This document shows positions 1 to 5,205 of a DNA stretch of 9,175 nt, piece by piece. Position numbers and translations under genes: made by a program. Below the pieces are notes generated by a model. The model worked only from the letters and a program-made list of their open reading frames with translations. It did no database searches and was not told the origin of the DNA. Origin of the DNA: Candidatus Staskawiczbacteria bacterium. GTDB lineage: Bacteria > Patescibacteriota > Minisyncoccia > Minisyncoccales > Staskawiczbacteraceae. The stretch spans positions 1 to 9,175 of the forward strand of contig JAPLZD010000029.1 in assembly GCA_026395195.1 (NCBI GenBank), given 5' to 3'. Numbering within the stretch: the first letter of the stretch is position 1; every line of letters starts with the position of its first letter.

Positions 1-284
1 GATTTATACTTGGTCCAGAGGCACTGGGCGGCTTACTTATTGGCGCAATAGTAACGGGATTGTTTGTTGGAATTTCAATGACAACCGGAGGCGCTGCCTG
101 GGACAATGCAAAAAAATATATTGAAGGCGGGGCGCATGGAGGCAAAGGAAGTTTTGCCCACCAAGCCGCAGTCACAGGCGATACCGTTGGCGACCCCTAC
201 AAAGACACCGCCGGCCCCGCAATTAACCCGATGATAAAAGTCCTCAACATCGTCGCACTCTTAATCGTCGCATTTCTGGTTTAA
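1..284 (+). CDS. hppA: Membrane-bound ion-translocating pyrophosphatase, C-terminal 93 codons (5' end outside window)
   Basis: Partial gene; the reading frame is open from base 3 to the TAA at 282-284, and the true start lies upstream. The product would be a polytopic membrane enzyme that hydrolyses pyrophosphate and pumps H+ or Na+ outward. The visible part has the family's conserved C-terminal motifs: GGAAWDNAKKYIE (fragment residues 29-41), then GDTVGDPYKDTAGPAIN (59-75). In this family the two lysines of AKK and the Asp/Lys/Asp of DPYKDT help form the Mg-PPi site. A hydrophobic last helix ends the protein (about 77-93). The ion specificity and potassium dependence cannot be read here because the deciding residues lie upstream. 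It is followed after 3 bases by the Nudix gene, so the two are probably co-transcribed, although a shared function is not obvious. Confidence 0.93.
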   Translation, partial: FILGPEALGGLLIGAIVTGLFVGISMTTGGAAWDNAKKYIEGGAHGGKGSFAHQAAVTGDTVGDPYKDTAGPAINPMIKVLNIVALLIVAFLV

Positions 285-287
285 TTT

Positions 288-752
288 ATGGCAAAAGAAA
301 GACACAGGGAAGTTCCAGCGTCGTATTTGGTCTTAATAAAAGATGGCAAAATTTTGCTTGCGCGGAGATTTAATACCGGGTATATGGATGGAAATTATAG
401 TTTGCCCGCGGGACATGTTGATAAAGGCGAAACATTTGCTCAATGTATGATTAGAGAAGTAAAAGAAGAAATTGGCATAAATGTAAAGCCCGAAGATTCA
501 AAAACTGCACACTTGATGCATAGATTTTCTGGAGCAGAATGGGGAGATGAGGGATATAGAATTGATGTATTTTTTACTGCTGATAAATGGCAGGGCAACC
601 CCGAAATTAAAGAGCCGGACAAGTGCGACGAATTGTCTTGGTTTGAATTGGGCAATTTACCCCAAAACATAATTCCCTACGTCCGCCAGGCGTTAGAATG
701 CATAAACAAAAAAATATTTTACAGCGAATTTGGCTGGGAAAATTTAAAATAA
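288..752 (+). CDS. Nudix hydrolase, 154 aa
   Basis: Small soluble hydrolase of a nucleoside-diphosphate-linked substrate. A complete Nudix box occupies residues 42-64 and fits GX5EX7REUXEEXGU exactly: G42, E48, R56, E57, E60, E61, G63, with the EE pair expected to bind the catalytic metal. The run before it (NYSLPAGH, 36-43) is the usual beta-strand and loop leading into the box. The remainder is a single Nudix fold of ordinary length with no extra domain. The substrate (damaged dNTP, dinucleotide, ADP-ribose or another) cannot be decided from the sequence. The ATG at 288 lies 3 bases after the pyrophosphatase stop, with no Shine-Dalgarno match; tig starts 4 bases after its stop, which supports one transcript. 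Confidence 0.93.
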   Translation: MAKERHREVPASYLVLIKDGKILLARRFNTGYMDGNYSLPAGHVDKGETFAQCMIREVKEEIGINVKPEDSKTAHLMHRFSGAEWGDEGYRIDVFFTADKWQGNPEIKEPDKCDELSWFELGNLPQNIIPYVRQALECINKKIFYSEFGWENLK

Positions 753-756
753 AAAA

Positions 757-2025
757 ATGAAAACAGAAACTAAAAAACTGCCTAAATCCCAGCTTGAAAT
801 TACATTCGAATTAACTGCAGAGGAGTTTAAGGAGCATATGCAACATGCGCTTGAGCACCTGAAATCACACGTGAAAGTTGATGGTTTTAGGCCCGGAAAA
901 GCACCCTCGTCAATGGTTGAAGGAAAATTAAAGCCCGAAGCCTTGCTTATGGAAGCCGGCGATCACGCAGTTAGGCACGTTTATACCGACTATATTAAAG
1001 AAAGCAAATTAGAGCCGGTGGGAAACCCCGAGGTTTCTATTATAAAAATAGCTCAGGGCTCTCCTTTTGTTTTTAAGGCAGTGATTACTGTTTTGCCAGA
1101 AGTTGAGTTGCCAGATTATAAAGAAATTGCCAGTAAAATTAAAGTGAAAGATGTTTCTGTGACCGACCAAGAGGTTCAGGACGCTTTAAACTATTTGCAA
1201 AAATCTAGGGCAAAAATGAGTTTGAAAAATGATGTTGCGGCAAAAGGCGATTTTGTTGAAATTACTTATCAGAATAAAGACATAAATGGAGGCAAAGACA
1301 TTGACGACCAATTTATTTTGGGAGAGGGTGGATTTATGAAGGGATTTGAAGATGCAATTGCGGGCATGAAAGCAGGAGACGAAAAAGAATTTAAAGCAAT
1401 TTTTCCCGAAAATTCGCCACAAAAAAATATTGCAGGAAAAGAGGGAAACTTTAAAGTAAAAGTAAAGTCGGTGCAAAAAATGGAGTTGCCGGAAATTAAT
1501 GATGAATTTGCAAAACAATTAGGCGCGTTCGAAACTTTGACAGCATTAAAAGCCAGCATGAAAGAAGGAATGACTGTTGAAAAAATTGAAGAAGAAAAAC
1601 AAAAAAATAGGGCTGAAATTTTAGATAAAGTGGCGGAAAAAGCAAAGTTTGAAATGCCAGAGGCCATGGTTGAATACGAAAAGCAAAGATTGCTGGAAGA
1701 TTTGAAAAATAAAGTGACAAATAATATGAAGCTCACTTTTGAGCAATATTTGGCGGCTGTTAAAAAAACAGAGGCAGAAATAAAGGACACCTTTCAAAAA
1801 GAAGCCGAAAAAAGATTGCGCGGTTTTTTGGTTTTGCGTCAGTTGGGCAAGGCAGAAAACATTGAAGTTTCTGGCGAAGAATTAGATGAAGAAATGACAA
1901 AAGTTTTAAAAAATTATTCCAAAGAGCAATTGGCCAAAATTGACATAAACGAGCTAAAAGAGTATACTAAAGGTGTAATTTATAATGAAAAAGTGTTCCA
2001 AAAGTTGGAATCTTTCGCAAAATAA
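757..2025 (+). CDS. tig: Trigger factor, ribosome-associated chaperone and prolyl isomerase, 422 aa
   Basis: Chaperone that docks at the ribosomal exit tunnel and shields nascent chains. Three domains are visible. The N-terminal ribosome-binding domain (about 1-115) carries the signature loop GFRPGKAP at residues 43-50. An FKBP-type peptidyl-prolyl isomerase domain follows (about 163-240), with GDFVEITY and GEGGFMKGFEDAIAGMKAGDE (189-209). The rest (about 250-422) is a charged, Lys/Glu-rich helical C-terminal domain that forms the substrate cradle. Length is close to the E. coli protein (432 aa), so it appears intact. It starts 4 bases after the Nudix stop, with only A residues between, and clpP starts 17 bases downstream. 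The tig-clpP order is common in bacteria; the usual clpX does not follow here. Confidence 0.97.
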   Translation: MKTETKKLPKSQLEITFELTAEEFKEHMQHALEHLKSHVKVDGFRPGKAPSSMVEGKLKPEALLMEAGDHAVRHVYTDYIKESKLEPVGNPEVSIIKIAQGSPFVFKAVITVLPEVELPDYKEIASKIKVKDVSVTDQEVQDALNYLQKSRAKMSLKNDVAAKGDFVEITYQNKDINGGKDIDDQFILGEGGFMKGFEDAIAGMKAGDEKEFKAIFPENSPQKNIAGKEGNFKVKVKSVQKMELPEINDEFAKQLGAFETLTALKASMKEGMTVEKIEEEKQKNRAEILDKVAEKAKFEMPEAMVEYEKQRLLEDLKNKVTNNMKLTFEQYLAAVKKTEAEIKDTFQKEAEKRLRGFLVLRQLGKAENIEVSGEELDEEMTKVLKNYSKEQLAKIDINELKEYTKGVIYNEKVFQKLESFAK

Positions 2026-2042
2026 TTACGTATTAATAAAAA

Positions 2043-2624
2043 ATGCCAATAGTACCAGCTATTGTAGAAAAATCACAGCGCGGTGAGCGCGCATACGACA
2101 TATTTTCAAGGCTTTTAGAAGAGCGCATAATTTTTCTTGCGGGTTCAGTCACAGACATGAACGCAAACGTGGTAATTGCCCAAATGCTTTATTTAGCATC
2201 AAAAGACCCCAAGAGAGACATAAAACTCTATATAAACAGCCCGGGAGGTTCGGTTACAGCAGGGTTAGCAATTTATGATACAATGCAGTATTTAAAATGT
2301 CCGGTTTCTACCATTTGCATTGGACTTACAGCTTCCATGGCAGCAGTTATTTTAGCATCGGGAACCAAGGGCAAGCGGTTTGCTTTGCCCAATGCTGAAA
2401 TACTTTTGCACCAGGTTGCCGGAGGAATGCAAGGGCAGGCAGCAGACATTGAAATTACTGCAAAACAGATTGTAAAAATGAAAGAAAAACTGAACAAAAT
2501 TTTAGCCGAACACACCGGCCAGCCATTGAATAAAATTACAGTTGACACTGATAGGGATTTTTACCTTACGTCAGAGGAAGCAAAAAAATACGGGTTAATT
2601 GACGAGGTAATCGGAAGCAAGTAA
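2043..2624 (+). CDS. clpP: ATP-dependent Clp protease proteolytic subunit, 193 aa
   Basis: Serine peptidase that assembles into a tetradecameric barrel and degrades proteins unfolded by a Clp ATPase. The catalytic triad is complete: Ser98 in GLTASMAA, His123 in LLHQVAGG, and Asp172 in DTDRDFYLT. The oxyanion-loop glycines (NSPGGSV, 65-71) and the handle-region motif GGMQGQAADIEI (127-138) are present. The mature-like N-terminus MPIVPAIVEKS implies little or no propeptide. Length is normal. No clpX lies directly downstream, so the partner ATPase must be encoded elsewhere. The 17 bases before the ATG contain no Shine-Dalgarno sequence but do contain TTACGTATTAATAAAA, almost repeated before the ABC ATPase gene. 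Confidence 0.97.
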   Translation: MPIVPAIVEKSQRGERAYDIFSRLLEERIIFLAGSVTDMNANVVIAQMLYLASKDPKRDIKLYINSPGGSVTAGLAIYDTMQYLKCPVSTICIGLTASMAAVILASGTKGKRFALPNAEILLHQVAGGMQGQAADIEITAKQIVKMKEKLNKILAEHTGQPLNKITVDTDRDFYLTSEEAKKYGLIDEVIGSK

Positions 2625-2659
2625 AAGCTACTCCCCCATTTTAAATATGTTTTGTGCGT

Positions 2660-2677
2660 GCTCACTGAGAAGTGAGC
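2660..2677 (+). terminator. Hairpin with GAGA tetraloop between clpP and rny; weak terminator or rny 5' UTR structure
   Basis: A perfect 7-bp stem, GCTCACT (2660-2666) pairing with AGTGAGC (2671-2677), encloses GAGA, a GNRA-type tetraloop. It is followed by TTATTTTATT, a broken T-tract. It lies 36 bases after the clpP stop and 27 bases before the rny start. It could be a leaky terminator for the tig-clpP run or a structure in the rny leader. The sequence alone does not decide between them. Confidence 0.5.
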
Positions 2678-2704
2678 TTATTTTATTAAAATTAAATAAA
2701 ATTT

Positions 2705-4237
2705 ATGGATCAAATAACATTAGCGGTTATAGGCGGAGCCTTGTGCGTGATTGCAGGATCTGTCATTGGGTATTATGTCAGACAAAATTTAGCCAAAAAA
2801 AGAGCAGGAACTTTAGAAGCAAAACTGCAAAAGAAGGTGGTTGATGTAAGGGAGGAAACCGCCCAAATGGTAAAGTCGGCAGAAAAGAAAGCTTCTGAAA
2901 TTGTAGACAAAGCGCAGAAAGAAACTGATGAAAGAAGAAGGGAGTTTTTGAAAGCTCAGCAGCTTTTGCTGAGCAGGGAAAGCTTATTGGATACAAGAAT
3001 CGCCTCTTTTGAGCAGAAAGAAAAAGATTTGCAGGAAAAGGGAGAAAAGTTGAAGGCCATTAAAGAAGATTTGGCGGCTTTAAGAAATGAGGCGGAAGGA
3101 AAATTGGAAAAAGTTGCCCATCTTTCCCGCGAAGATGCCAAAAAAGAATTATTGTCGTTGGTTGAAATTGAATCAGAAAAAGAGATTTTAGAAAGAATGA
3201 AAAAAATGGAAGAGCAAGGCCAGGAAAAATTGCAAAACAGGGCTAAAGAGATAGTTTCTCTGGCAATTCAAAAATGCGCGGTTCCACAAGCTCAGGAGAC
3301 GACAACCACAACGGTAATTTTGGCCAACGAAGATTTAAAAGGCAGAATTATTGGAAAAGAAGGCAGAAACATCAGGACCTTTGAAAAATTGACCGGTGTT
3401 GAGCTAATTGTCGATGAAACTCCAGAGTCAGTGGTGATTTCCGGGTTTAACCCAATTAGAAGGCAAATTGCCAAAGTCGCCTTAGATAAGTTGATTCAAG
3501 ACGGCAGAATCCAGCCGGCCAAAATTGAAGAAAAATTTGAAGAGGCAAAGCAGGAAATTGCCCAAAAAATAAAAGAAGCTGGAGATAAAGCAGCTTATGA
3601 CACAGGAGTAATTGGCATAAACGACAAATTGCTCCAAATTCTGGGCAGATTGTATTACAGGACAAGTTATGGGCAAAACGTTTTACTTCATTCCATGGAG
3701 GTTGCCTTAATTTCAGAAACATTGGCTTACGAATTAAAGGCCAATTCCCAGGTTGCAAAACGCGCCGGGCTTTTGCATGACATTGGAAAAGCAATTGACC
3801 AGCAAGTACAAGGTTCGCACGTAGAAATTGGAATTAAGCTTTTGGAAAAGTTTGGAGAGTCAGAGGCTGTTATTAAAGCCATGAGAGCCCACCATGAGGA
3901 CTATCCGGCTGATACTTTGGAGGCTGTTATTGTTAAAACAGCAGATGCCATTTCAGGTTCGAGGCCGGGAGCCAGAAAAGACACCCTGGAAAACTATTTG
4001 CAAAGATTGAAGGAATTGGAAGATATTGCAACCAAATTTGAAGGTGTAGACAGAGCTTACGCCATTCAGGCGGGCAGAGAAATTCGCGTTTTTGTGAAGT
4101 CTGACAGAGTAGATGACTTAGCAGCTGCCAAAATGGCAAAGCAAATCGCTGAAAAAATTGAAGAAGAGCTCAAATACCCTGGAGAAATTAAAGTTACAGT
4201 TATGCGCGAAACCCGAGTTATTGAATACGCAAGGTAA
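2705..4237 (+). CDS. rny: Ribonuclease Y, membrane-anchored endoribonuclease, 510 aa
   Basis: Endonuclease that starts mRNA decay at the inner face of the membrane. Domains run in the family order: one N-terminal transmembrane helix (about 5-25), a long charged coiled coil (about 30-190), a KH RNA-binding domain with the GXXG loop in RIIGKEGRNIR (214-224, loop G217-G220), and a metal-dependent HD domain with H329, the HD pair H358-D359 in LLHDIGK, HH at 396-397 and D414. The C-terminal domain ends in VMRETRVIEYAR. Length is close to the B. subtilis enzyme (about 520 aa), so it looks intact. The start is the ATG that leads directly into the membrane helix; no Shine-Dalgarno sequence precedes it. 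Its last 20 bases overlap the 3' end of the convergent gene on the other strand. Confidence 0.97.
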   Translation: MDQITLAVIGGALCVIAGSVIGYYVRQNLAKKRAGTLEAKLQKKVVDVREETAQMVKSAEKKASEIVDKAQKETDERRREFLKAQQLLLSRESLLDTRIASFEQKEKDLQEKGEKLKAIKEDLAALRNEAEGKLEKVAHLSREDAKKELLSLVEIESEKEILERMKKMEEQGQEKLQNRAKEIVSLAIQKCAVPQAQETTTTTVILANEDLKGRIIGKEGRNIRTFEKLTGVELIVDETPESVVISGFNPIRRQIAKVALDKLIQDGRIQPAKIEEKFEEAKQEIAQKIKEAGDKAAYDTGVIGINDKLLQILGRLYYRTSYGQNVLLHSMEVALISETLAYELKANSQVAKRAGLLHDIGKAIDQQVQGSHVEIGIKLLEKFGESEAVIKAMRAHHEDYPADTLEAVIVKTADAISGSRPGARKDTLENYLQRLKELEDIATKFEGVDRAYAIQAGREIRVFVKSDRVDDLAAAKMAKQIAEKIEEELKYPGEIKVTVMRETRVIEYAR

Positions 4238-4718
4238 TTTCTTTTTTAGACGGGTTTTTAGACAGCAGGATCACAATCCTGCTGTTTGCTTGCACGGTGA
4301 TTTCTATTCGGCCCTCGTTGTCCACAGGGTTGGGAGTATGTGCAGATAAGTTTATCTTATTTTTATCTTGTTTATCTTGGTTTTTCACCATGGGTGTGGA
4401 ATGCCGGTGGCGGGCTATCCAATTTTGCATGCGGCTTGGGTTTTTGCCGTATCTTTTATAATCTTCAATAACTTTTAAGAGCCTGGCTTTGTAGGCGCCC
4501 AAAGAATTTATATTTTTGTCTTTGTTTTTGTTTATAACATTTACAAAAATCTCCTCTATATTTTGCTCGACAATGTCTATGGAATCGCGCTCATTGCTTG
4601 TCAATTCTTTTTCGAATATTTTTACAGCGGACTTTAAATTATTGGCTGTGGAAGCAGCATATTTTCTGTTATTTTTTGCAAGGTTTATGAATTCGTAAAG
4701 ATCTTTGAATGTGTTCAT
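4218..4718 (-). CDS. Hypothetical protein, 166 aa, helical N-terminal half, possible DNA-binding (integrase SAM-like) region
   Basis: I do not recognise this protein securely. Residues 1 to about 110 are predicted by eye as several amphipathic helices (FINLAKNN, TANNLKSAVKIFEKEL, LGAYKARLLKVIEDYKRYG). The pattern recalls the SAM-like core-binding region of tyrosine recombinases, but no catalytic domain follows. A polar linker rich in Lys, Asp, Asn and Gln comes next (about 112-124, KNQDKQDKNKIN), then a short beta-like tail (RIEITVQANSRIVILLS) ending in KKEITLRIQ. A role as a small DNA-binding or regulatory protein is inference only. The gene seems real because the frame stays open for 501 bases, the composition is protein-like and a promoter-like dyad with TATAAT sits just before the ATG. 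Its 3' end overlaps rny by 20 bases and includes the rny hairpin. If it were spurious, 4238-4773 would be a noncoding gap. Confidence 0.68.
   Translation of the reverse strand: MNTFKDLYEFINLAKNNRKYAASTANNLKSAVKIFEKELTSNERDSIDIVEQNIEEIFVNVINKNKDKNINSLGAYKARLLKVIEDYKRYGKNPSRMQNWIARHRHSTPMVKNQDKQDKNKINLSAHTPNPVDNEGRIEITVQANSRIVILLSKNPSKKEITLRIQ
4262..4285 (+). terminator. Strong hairpin 24 bases after rny; probable 3' end of the rny transcript
   Basis: Arms ACAGCAGGAT (4262-4271) and ATCCTGCTGT (4276-4285) pair perfectly over 10 bp around a CACA loop. On the plus strand the stem runs into TTGCTTGC, a poor T-tract, so termination may be inefficient or the hairpin may act as an RNA 3'-end stabiliser. 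It lies inside the coding part of the convergent minus-strand gene, near that protein's C-terminus. On the minus strand it has no T-tract behind it, so it would not be a terminator for that gene. Confidence 0.6.
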
Positions 4719-4729
4719 GTAAAATAAAA

Positions 4730-4750
4730 TTAGATAATTATATTATCTAA
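4730..4750 (-). promoter_or_regulatory. 21-base dyad with a centred TATAAT, promoter/operator candidate for the 4218-4718 gene
   Basis: Arms TTAGATAAT (4730-4738) and ATTATCTAA (4742-4750) are perfect inverted repeats around a 3-base centre. Read on the minus strand, a consensus -10 box TATAAT occupies 4742-4737, in the middle of the dyad. The start codon at 4718 is 18 bases past the box, giving a leader of roughly 12 bases. No good -35 is visible, only a T-run. A repressor bound here would block the -10. An alternative is that the dyad plus TTTTATTTTA behind it is a weak terminator for the two minus-strand tRNAs. Confidence 0.5.
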
Positions 4751-4773
4751 TCTTATCATAAAAAAGATAAAAA

Positions 4774-4847
4774 TGGAGCAGGTAGGGGGAGTCGAACCCC
4801 CCTCATTAGCTTGGAAAGCTAAGGTAATACCGATATACGATACCTGC
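4774..4847 (-). tRNA. tRNA-Gly(UCC)
   Basis: Read on the minus strand, the acceptor stem GCAGGTA pairs with TACCTGC. The anticodon loop is TTTCCAA with anticodon TCC (plus-strand 4813-4815), stem TTAGC/GCTAA. The T-arm is GGGGG-TTCGACT-CCCCC and the D-loop contains GG. The discriminator is T and a 3' CCA is encoded (4776-4774), unlike in the other three tRNAs of this window. It reads GGA codons, and possibly all GGN. It lies 13 bases downstream of tRNA-Pro on the same strand and is probably co-transcribed with it. Confidence 0.97.
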
Positions 4848-4860
4848 ATTTAGTTTTTTG

Positions 4861-4931
4861 TCGGGGTGCAGAGATTCGAACTCTGACTAAACGCTCCCAA
4901 AGCGTTCGTGCTACCGTTACACAACACCCCG
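4861..4931 (-). tRNA. tRNA-Pro(UGG)
   Basis: Read on the minus strand, acceptor CGGGGTG pairs with CACCCCG and the discriminator is A. The anticodon loop TTTGGGA gives TGG (plus-strand 4897-4899), closed by AACGC/GCGTT. The T-arm is CAGAG-TTCGAAT-CTCTG and the D-loop AACGGTA carries GG. The base after the discriminator is followed by AA, so CCA is not encoded. It is the first gene of the minus-strand tRNA unit; its mature 5' end is about 5 bases from the predicted transcription start. Confidence 0.97.
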
Positions 4932-4942
4932 ATTATGATATT

Positions 4943-4971
4943 ATTCTAATGCAAAAATTGCATATTGTCAA
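4943..4971 (-). promoter_or_regulatory. Sigma-70-like promoter for tRNA-Pro and tRNA-Gly
   Basis: On the minus strand a perfect -35 TTGACA (4971-4966) is followed by a 17-base spacer and the -10 box TAGAAT (4948-4943). Transcription would start near 4936, about 5 bases before the tRNA-Pro 5' end. Fifteen of the 17 spacer bases form a perfect inverted repeat (see the entry at 4949-4963). The -35 overlaps that of the oppositely directed tRNA-Arg promoter. Confidence 0.8.
4949..4963. promoter_or_regulatory. Inverted repeat filling the spacer of the tRNA-Pro promoter, operator candidate
   Basis: ATGCAA (4949-4954) and TTGCAT (4958-4963) are perfect inverted repeats around AAA. The repeat lies between the -35 and -10 of the minus-strand promoter and just upstream of the -35 of the plus-strand promoter, so a protein bound here could affect both. 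No known regulator is assigned. Confidence 0.4.
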
Positions 4972-4993
4972 AGGAGAAATTTTGTGATAAGAT
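4965..4993 (+). promoter_or_regulatory. Sigma-70-like promoter for tRNA-Arg and tRNA-His
   Basis: The -35 TTGTCA (4965-4970) is followed by exactly 17 bases and then the -10 TAAGAT (4988-4993), preceded by TG at 4985-4986 as in an extended -10. The expected start is near 5000, leaving about 17 bases before tRNA-Arg. Five bases of the -35 are shared with the opposite promoter. Confidence 0.72.
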
Positions 4994-5016
4994 TTTAAGT
5001 ACTTAGAAGATTTATT

Positions 5017-5088
5017 GCCCCCGTAGTTCAATGGACAGAATAGGATCCTTCTAAGATCTAGATGTTGGTTCGATTCCAACCGGGGGCA
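5017..5088 (+). tRNA. tRNA-Arg(UCU)
   Basis: Acceptor GCCCCCG (5017-5023) pairs with CGGGGGC (5081-5087) and the discriminator is A5088. The anticodon loop CTTCTAA (5048-5054) gives TCT, reading AGA and AGG. The T-arm is GTTGG-TTCGATT-CCAAC and the D-loop contains GG. CCC follows the discriminator, so CCA is not encoded. It is the first gene of the plus-strand tRNA unit; tRNA-His begins 16 bases further on. Confidence 0.97.
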
Positions 5089-5104
5089 CCCCAAATGAAT
5101 TCAT

Positions 5105-5176
5105 GGGGACTATGGTGTAGCAGCAACACAACGCTCTGTGGCAGCGTCGTCACGGGTGCAAATCCCGTTAGTCCCC
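5105..5176 (+). tRNA. tRNA-His(GUG) with unusual D- and T-loops
   Basis: Acceptor GGGACTA (5106-5112) pairs with TAGTCCC (5169-5175). The genome encodes G-1 (5105) opposite C73 (5176), the identity element for histidyl-tRNA synthetase. The anticodon loop CTGTGGC (5136-5142) gives GTG. The T-loop is TGCAAAT (5157-5163), with G where nearly all tRNAs have U55, and the D-loop AGCAGCA (5119-5125) has no GG pair. CAG follows C73, so CCA is not encoded. All four stems pair perfectly, which argues against decay into a pseudogene. No terminator separates it from the cupin gene. Confidence 0.95.
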
Positions 5177-5205
5177 CAGCAAAATATTATTAAAATTTTA
5201 ATTGT

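Noticed and set aside
60..62. TTG as the start of a 74-aa protein
   Set aside because: The conserved pyrophosphatase sequence continues upstream in frame to the left edge, so this is an internal Leu codon.
1186..1790. Two long minus-strand open frames opposite tig
   Set aside because: They are Phe/Ser/Cys-rich mirror frames of a Lys/Glu-rich gene, a known artefact of reading the complement of GAA/AAA-rich codons.
2647..2844. Open frame overlapping the start of rny in another frame
   Set aside because: Its codons run through the clearly coding membrane-helix region of RNase Y, and its composition (Arg, Ser and Cys rich) is unlike the neighbours. It is a frame shadow.
4158..4349. 63-codon plus-strand frame spanning the rny end and the hairpin
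   Set aside because: Half of it is inside rny in another frame, and the rest overlaps the minus-strand gene; no recognisable protein.
5089..5108. CCCC ... ATGAATTCAT ... GGGG inverted repeat between tRNA-Arg and tRNA-His
   Set aside because: The outer GGGG belongs to the tRNA-His acceptor stem and the CCCC follows tRNA-Arg, so the pairing would compete with tRNA folding. The inner 10 bases form a loop-less palindrome. Probably chance in a 16-base spacer.
4774..5176. Integrative element or attachment sites at the tRNA cluster
   Set aside because: No repeat of a tRNA 3' end was found in the flanks, and no integrase catalytic domain is encoded; all four tRNAs are complete.
5190..5201. Perfect palindrome TTAAAATTTTAA before the cupin gene as an operator
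   Set aside because: It is made only of A and T in a very AT-rich leader, so a chance origin is likely; noted in the gene entry but not called as a site.
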